Below, piece after piece: positions 34,608 through 40,990 of a stretch of 40,990 bases of DNA. A program made the translations under genes and the position numbers. Source of the DNA: Xylophilus sp. ASV27 (lineage in GTDB: Bacteria > Pseudomonadota > Gammaproteobacteria > Burkholderiales > Burkholderiaceae_C); contig NZ_JAELTO010000031.1 in the NCBI RefSeq assembly GCF_016428875.1, forward strand, positions 1 through 40,990. Direction: 5' to 3'. A model generated the notes under the pieces. It did not search any database, was not told where the DNA came from, and saw nothing but the letters and a program-made list of their open reading frames with translations. The stretch's first letter is position 1. Each line of letters starts with the position of its first letter.

Positions 34608-34620
34608 CCCGGCAGCCCGG

Positions 34621-35220
34621 TCAAATCCAGCCCAGCGCCCCCAGCAGCGCACCGGCGCCCAGCAACCACAGCAGATGGAGGCGGGTGCGCCAGACCACCA
34701 GCGCGGCCGCCAGCGCCGTGGCCCAGATGGTCCAGGGCGCGCTGGTGGCCGCGCCGCCGCTCACCAGCACCCAGCCGGTGGCCATCAGCAGCCCGACCAC
34801 GATCGGGCCCATGCCCTGCTTGAACGCGCGCACGCTGCGGCGGTGGCGGTTGCGCTGGCCCCAGCGGGCCGCGCTGTAGGTGAGCAGGCCGCTGGGCAGC
34901 AGAATGCCGACCATCGTGATCAGCACGCCCAGGGCACCCAGCGTCCAGGCGCGCATCCCGGCGGCGGGGCCGCCCGCGGCGTTCAGGCCCACGTTCCAGC
35001 CGAGCAGCGCCACGAACAGCACGTTGGGCCCGGGCGCGGCCTGCGCGATGGCGATGGAGGCGTTGAACTGCGGATCGGTGAGCCAGGCATGCTTGTCCAC
35101 CAGATAGCGGTGCATGTCGGGCACGGTGCCGATGGCGCCGCTCACCGAGACGAGGGACAGCGCCATGAACTGCACGAACAGGCCGGCCCAGTCGGACAGG
35201 CTGAGGCTGCCGCCCATCAT
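34621..35220 (-). CDS. Chromate transporter, second half (ChrA short-chain type)
   Basis: 199 residues with several membrane segments. The ChrA-domain signatures SDWAGLFVQFMALSLVSVSGA and SIAIAQAAPGPNVLFVALLGWNVG are present. In the short-chain CHR group, two half-proteins from adjacent genes form the exporter of chromate or related oxyanions. ATG 35220 overlaps the stop codon of the partner gene (ATGA), so the halves are co-translated; the next codon is also ATG. Confidence 0.9.
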   Translation of the reverse strand: MMGGSLSLSDWAGLFVQFMALSLVSVSGAIGTVPDMHRYLVDKHAWLTDPQFNASIAIAQAAPGPNVLFVALLGWNVGLNAAGGPAAGMRAWTLGALGVLITMVGILLPSGLLTYSAARWGQRNRHRRSVRAFKQGMGPIVVGLLMATGWVLVSGGAATSAPWTIWATALAAALVVWRTRLHLLWLLGAGALLGALGWI

Positions 35221-35807
35221 GGCTTGAGCCTGCGCCAGGTCATCACGCAGGACACCGCGCCCACGCCCAGCAGCACCCCGACCAGCGGCCAGCGCAGCAG
35301 CGCGATCATGGCAAAGCAACTGCCTGCGAACACCGCGCACAGCGGCCTGCCCAGCGGATGGTGGCGCAGGGCCGGCAACAGCTTGAGCCCGGTGGCAAGG
35401 ATCAGGCCGGCGGCCACCGCCGCCATGCCCCGCAGCGCACCGGCGACGGCCGGATGGCCCTGGTAGTGCCCGTAGAACACGGCCAGCGTCAGCACCACGC
35501 AAAGGGGCACGGTGATCAGCCCGAGCAGCGCCACCAGCGCGCCGCGCCAGCCGAAGAAGCGGTCGCCCAGGATCAGTCCCATGTTGACCACGTTGGGCCC
35601 GGGCATGATCTGCGCGACCGACCATTCCTCCAGGAATTCCTCGCGGCTCAACCAGCGGCGGCGCTCGACCACTTCGCGCTGCACCACCACCAGCACGCCG
35701 CCGAAGCCCTGGAGCGCCAGCAGCGTGAAGGCGATGAACAGCGCGCGCAGGGACTCCGGCCCGGGCTGCAGTGCGTTTGGATCGGCGGCGGGCGGTGGCG
35801 TGGACAT
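35217..35807 (-). CDS. Chromate transporter, first half (ChrA short-chain type)
   Basis: 196 residues. ChrA-domain signatures are ALFIAFTLLALQGFGGVLVVVQREVV and EEWSVAQIMPGPNVVNMGLILG. Several hydrophobic segments follow (ALVALLGLITVPLCVVLTLAVFYG and others). The shared PGPNV core in both halves shows the ancient duplication. The 3' end overlaps its partner by 4 bases. No chrB-like regulator is next to it, so the substrate might be another anion. Confidence 0.9.
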   Translation of the reverse strand: MSTPPPAADPNALQPGPESLRALFIAFTLLALQGFGGVLVVVQREVVERRRWLSREEFLEEWSVAQIMPGPNVVNMGLILGDRFFGWRGALVALLGLITVPLCVVLTLAVFYGHYQGHPAVAGALRGMAAVAAGLILATGLKLLPALRHHPLGRPLCAVFAGSCFAMIALLRWPLVGVLLGVGAVSCVMTWRRLKP

Positions 35808-35874
35808 GGCGGCGATTATCTCCAGGCCCTGGGCCGCGCGCCGCGCGATGTGCCCGCGGATCGTCGCGTCGCCT

Positions 35875-36291
35875 TCAGTTCAGCAGGAACAGCGCATGCT
35901 CCTGGTGGATGTGCGCGCGGTCCTGCAGCCATTGCGCCAGCGCGGGCTTGCCCAGCCGCTGCGCGGCCGGCACGCATTGCGCAAACGCCTGGGCCAGCAA
36001 CGCATAGTGGGTGTCCAGCGTTCCGGGGCGCAGTGGCGGCGCCGGCGGTGCGGCGTTCGCGCCGCCCGCGATGGGGCATAGGCCCAAGCCGTGCAGCTCG
36101 AACATCAGGCGCTGCCGCTCGCGCAGCAGGCGCTGCTGCGCATGGGCGCGCCGCCGTGGCCCGAAGGTGCGGAAGATCCGCTGCGCCTCGCTGCTGCCGA
36201 CCGACGCCAGGGTGTCATCGAGACGCTCGAACAGCCGGAGCCACGGCTCCAGGCTGTCCGCGTCCGCCAGGGGCGCTGCCGTCGCTGTCAT
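35875..36291 (-). CDS. Small helical protein of unknown function next to katG
   Basis: 138 residues. ATG 36291 is chosen because GGAG lies at good spacing; an in-frame ATG at 36303 lacks one. I do not recognise the family. It looks soluble and mostly helical, with LEPWLRLFERLDDTLASVGSSEAQRIFRTF, a basic patch (GPRRRAHAQQRLLRERQRLMFELHGLGL), a Pro/Ala linker and a C-terminal helix carrying three His (DRAHIHQEHALFLLN). It lies 68 bases after katG on the same strand, so a link to peroxide defence is possible. Confidence 0.65.
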   Translation of the reverse strand: MTATAAPLADADSLEPWLRLFERLDDTLASVGSSEAQRIFRTFGPRRRAHAQQRLLRERQRLMFELHGLGLCPIAGGANAAPPAPPLRPGTLDTHYALLAQAFAQCVPAAQRLGKPALAQWLQDRAHIHQEHALFLLN

Positions 36292-36359
36292 CGCTGTCTC
36301 CATGGCCGGGCGGGGGCCGCGCCGGCTCTTTCTTTTTTTCCATGGGCGGCTGCGCCGCC

Positions 36360-38678
<2,319 letters not shown>

Positions 38679-38699
38679 TCAAATTGCCCGAAGTTGTTC

Positions 38700-38714
38700 A
38701 TAGCGTGAATCTAT
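38700..38714. promoter_or_regulatory. Candidate OxyR-type half-site upstream of katG
   Basis: ATAG-N7-CTAT at 38700-38714 matches the half-site of the OxyR consensus. It lies 100 bases before the katG start and 71 bases before the divergent cobT start. The adjacent half-site is poor. Confidence 0.3.
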
Positions 38715-38785
38715 ACGGCGTCCTGTCGCGCGATGGACGGATACTCGCGGCGGACCGATTTCCGTTGAACGCTTCGTTCGCCCTC

Positions 38786-39802
38786 ATGCAAAACCTCGAA
38801 GACCCCTCCCTCACCACCCGCCTGCAACACCGCCTCGACCAGAAGACCAAGCCGCCCGGCGCGCTGGGCCGGCTGGAGGCGCTGGCGCTGAAGATCGGCT
38901 GCATCCTCGGCACCGAGTACCCGGCGCTGATGGCGCCGCAGATGCTGGTGTGCGCGGCCGACCACGGCCTAGCCGCGCGCGGCGTGTCGGCCTACCCGAG
39001 CGAGGTGACCTGGCAGATGGTCGGCAACATCCTGGGCGGCGGCGCGGCGGTCAGCGTGCTGGCGCGGCAGCACGGGCTGGCGCTGACCGTGGTCGATTGC
39101 GGCGTGCGCCATGACTTCGCGCCCCGGCCCGGGCTGGTGATGCGCAAGGTGGCCGCCGGCACTGCCGATGCGTCGGCCGGGCCGGCCATGAGCGCGGCGC
39201 AGCGCGACAGCGCCATCGCCCATGGCCGCGAGGTGGTGCGCGTGCTGCCCGGCAATGCGCTGCTACTGGGCGAGATGGGCATCGGCAACACCTCGGCCGC
39301 CGCGCTGCTGCTGGCGCGGCTGGCCGGCCTGCCGATCGCGGACTGCGCCGGCAGCGGCACCGGGCTGGACGCGGCCGGCGTGGCGCGCAAGCGCGCGGTG
39401 CTGCAGGAGGTGCTGGCGCTGCATGCCGGCGCCACCGAGCCGCTCGACGCGCTGGCGGCCTTCGGCGGCTTCGAGATCGCCACCCTGGTCGGCGCCGTGC
39501 TGCAGGCGGCCGAGGAGCGGCGCGTGATCGTGGTGGATGGCTTCATCACCAGCGCCGCGGTGCTGGTGGCCGCGCGGCTGCAGCCGCGGGTGCTGCAGCG
39601 CTGCGTGTTTTCTCACCGCTCGGGCGAGCGCGGCCACGGCGCCATGCTGGAAGCGCTCGGCGCCGAGCCGCTGCTGGACCTGGGCCTGCGCCTGGGCGAG
39701 GGATCGGGGGCGGCGCTGGCTTGGCCGCTGCTGGTATCGGCCTGCGCGCTGCTGGCGGAGATGGCCAGTTTCGAGAGCGCGGGCGTGTCGCAGCGTGGTT
39801 GA
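38786..39802 (+). CDS. cobT: Nicotinate-nucleotide-dimethylbenzimidazole phosphoribosyltransferase
   Basis: 338 residues. It makes alpha-ribazole phosphate for the lower ligand of cobalamin. Family signatures are KTKPPGALGRLEALA near the start, LVCAADHGLAARGVSAYP, GEMGIGNTSAAALLLARL, GVLQ-like repeats and the C-terminal catalytic Glu in LRLGEGSGAALAWPLL. ATG 38786 fits the family start, although no strong ribosome-binding site is visible. No other cobalamin genes lie in the window, and no cobalamin riboswitch was seen in the 185-base gap upstream. Confidence 0.95.
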   Translation: MQNLEDPSLTTRLQHRLDQKTKPPGALGRLEALALKIGCILGTEYPALMAPQMLVCAADHGLAARGVSAYPSEVTWQMVGNILGGGAAVSVLARQHGLALTVVDCGVRHDFAPRPGLVMRKVAAGTADASAGPAMSAAQRDSAIAHGREVVRVLPGNALLLGEMGIGNTSAAALLLARLAGLPIADCAGSGTGLDAAGVARKRAVLQEVLALHAGATEPLDALAAFGGFEIATLVGAVLQAAEERRVIVVDGFITSAAVLVAARLQPRVLQRCVFSHRSGERGHGAMLEALGAEPLLDLGLRLGEGSGAALAWPLLVSACALLAEMASFESAGVSQRG

Positions 39803-39822
39803 GCCATCGTCGCGTGCGCAGA

Positions 39823-39843
39823 ACGCTACATTCAGCATAGCGT
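39823..39843. repeat. Small inverted repeat between cobT and the sigma-54 activator gene
   Basis: ACGCTA (39823-39828) and TAGCGT (39838-39843) pair around a 9-base loop in the gap between convergent genes. No T-run follows. Confidence 0.4.
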
Positions 39844-39912
39844 GAAGCCCTGGAGGGATCTTGGTTTCAGGTTCTCATGAACGGTGAAGGCAGATGGATC
39901 CAGGGCATGGCG

Positions 39913-40990
<1,078 letters not shown>

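Overview
The window is a 41 kb piece of a GC-rich betaproteobacterial chromosome, most likely Burkholderiales, family Comamonadaceae (Acidovorax or a close relative). This is inferred from the protein sequences (AlaS, DnaE, ClpS/ClpA, GluQ, and the tct locus with an OprB-like porin), the codon use, and a dispersed short palindromic repeat. No taxonomic search was run. The last ~115 bases are not genome: a transposase-adapter sequence is followed by a G homopolymer, so the natural sequence stops at about 40875.

Layout. 1-1657: mobile-element debris, with the C-terminus of an IS5-type transposase and a dead IS3-family element carrying three separate lesions. 1887-3511: aldo/keto reductase plus a Tat-exported flavodoxin-like protein. 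3706-9637 (minus): OprB-like porin, tctA, tctB, tctE, tctD; this is tricarboxylate-type uptake with its two-component system but no tctC. 9764-10918: iron-type alcohol dehydrogenase. 11040-14626: alaS and a secreted dienelactone-hydrolase-like enzyme. 14698-16584 (minus): class II aldolase-type protein and a GGDEF diguanylate cyclase. 16712-20630 (minus): trmB, gluQ, a FAD oxidoreductase and a LysR regulator; gluQ and trmB overlap, and both act on tRNA. 20743-22524: pirin, DoxX and a flavodoxin, divergent from the LysR gene, probably a redox-stress group. 22585-23340 (minus): trhO, a tRNA uridine hydroxylase. 23405-29773: dnaE, clpS and clpA. 29835-34173: MltB-type lytic transglycosylase (minus), cardiolipin synthase and sbcB. 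34386-38600: an orphan LuxR-type HTH fragment, a split chromate transporter, a small unknown gene and katG. 38786-39802: cobT. 39913-40875: a PrpR-like sigma-54 activator cut off by the contig end.

The most interesting observation is a family of ~50 bp palindromic elements: conserved TAGC on one side, an arm-loop-arm built on CCCAGG/CCTGGG, and a T-run on the other side. Five copies sit just after gene ends, four of them between convergent genes, where they look like terminators. A sixth copy with the same internal spacing lies inside gluQ, in frame. It coincides with about 24 residues that E. coli GluQ lacks. This resembles the in-frame palindromic elements of Rickettsia, but in a housekeeping gene of a betaproteobacterium.

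No tRNA, rRNA, CRISPR array or riboswitch was recognised. Apart from the terminal artefact, no gene-free stretch exceeds about 300 bases once the IS debris and repeats are counted.
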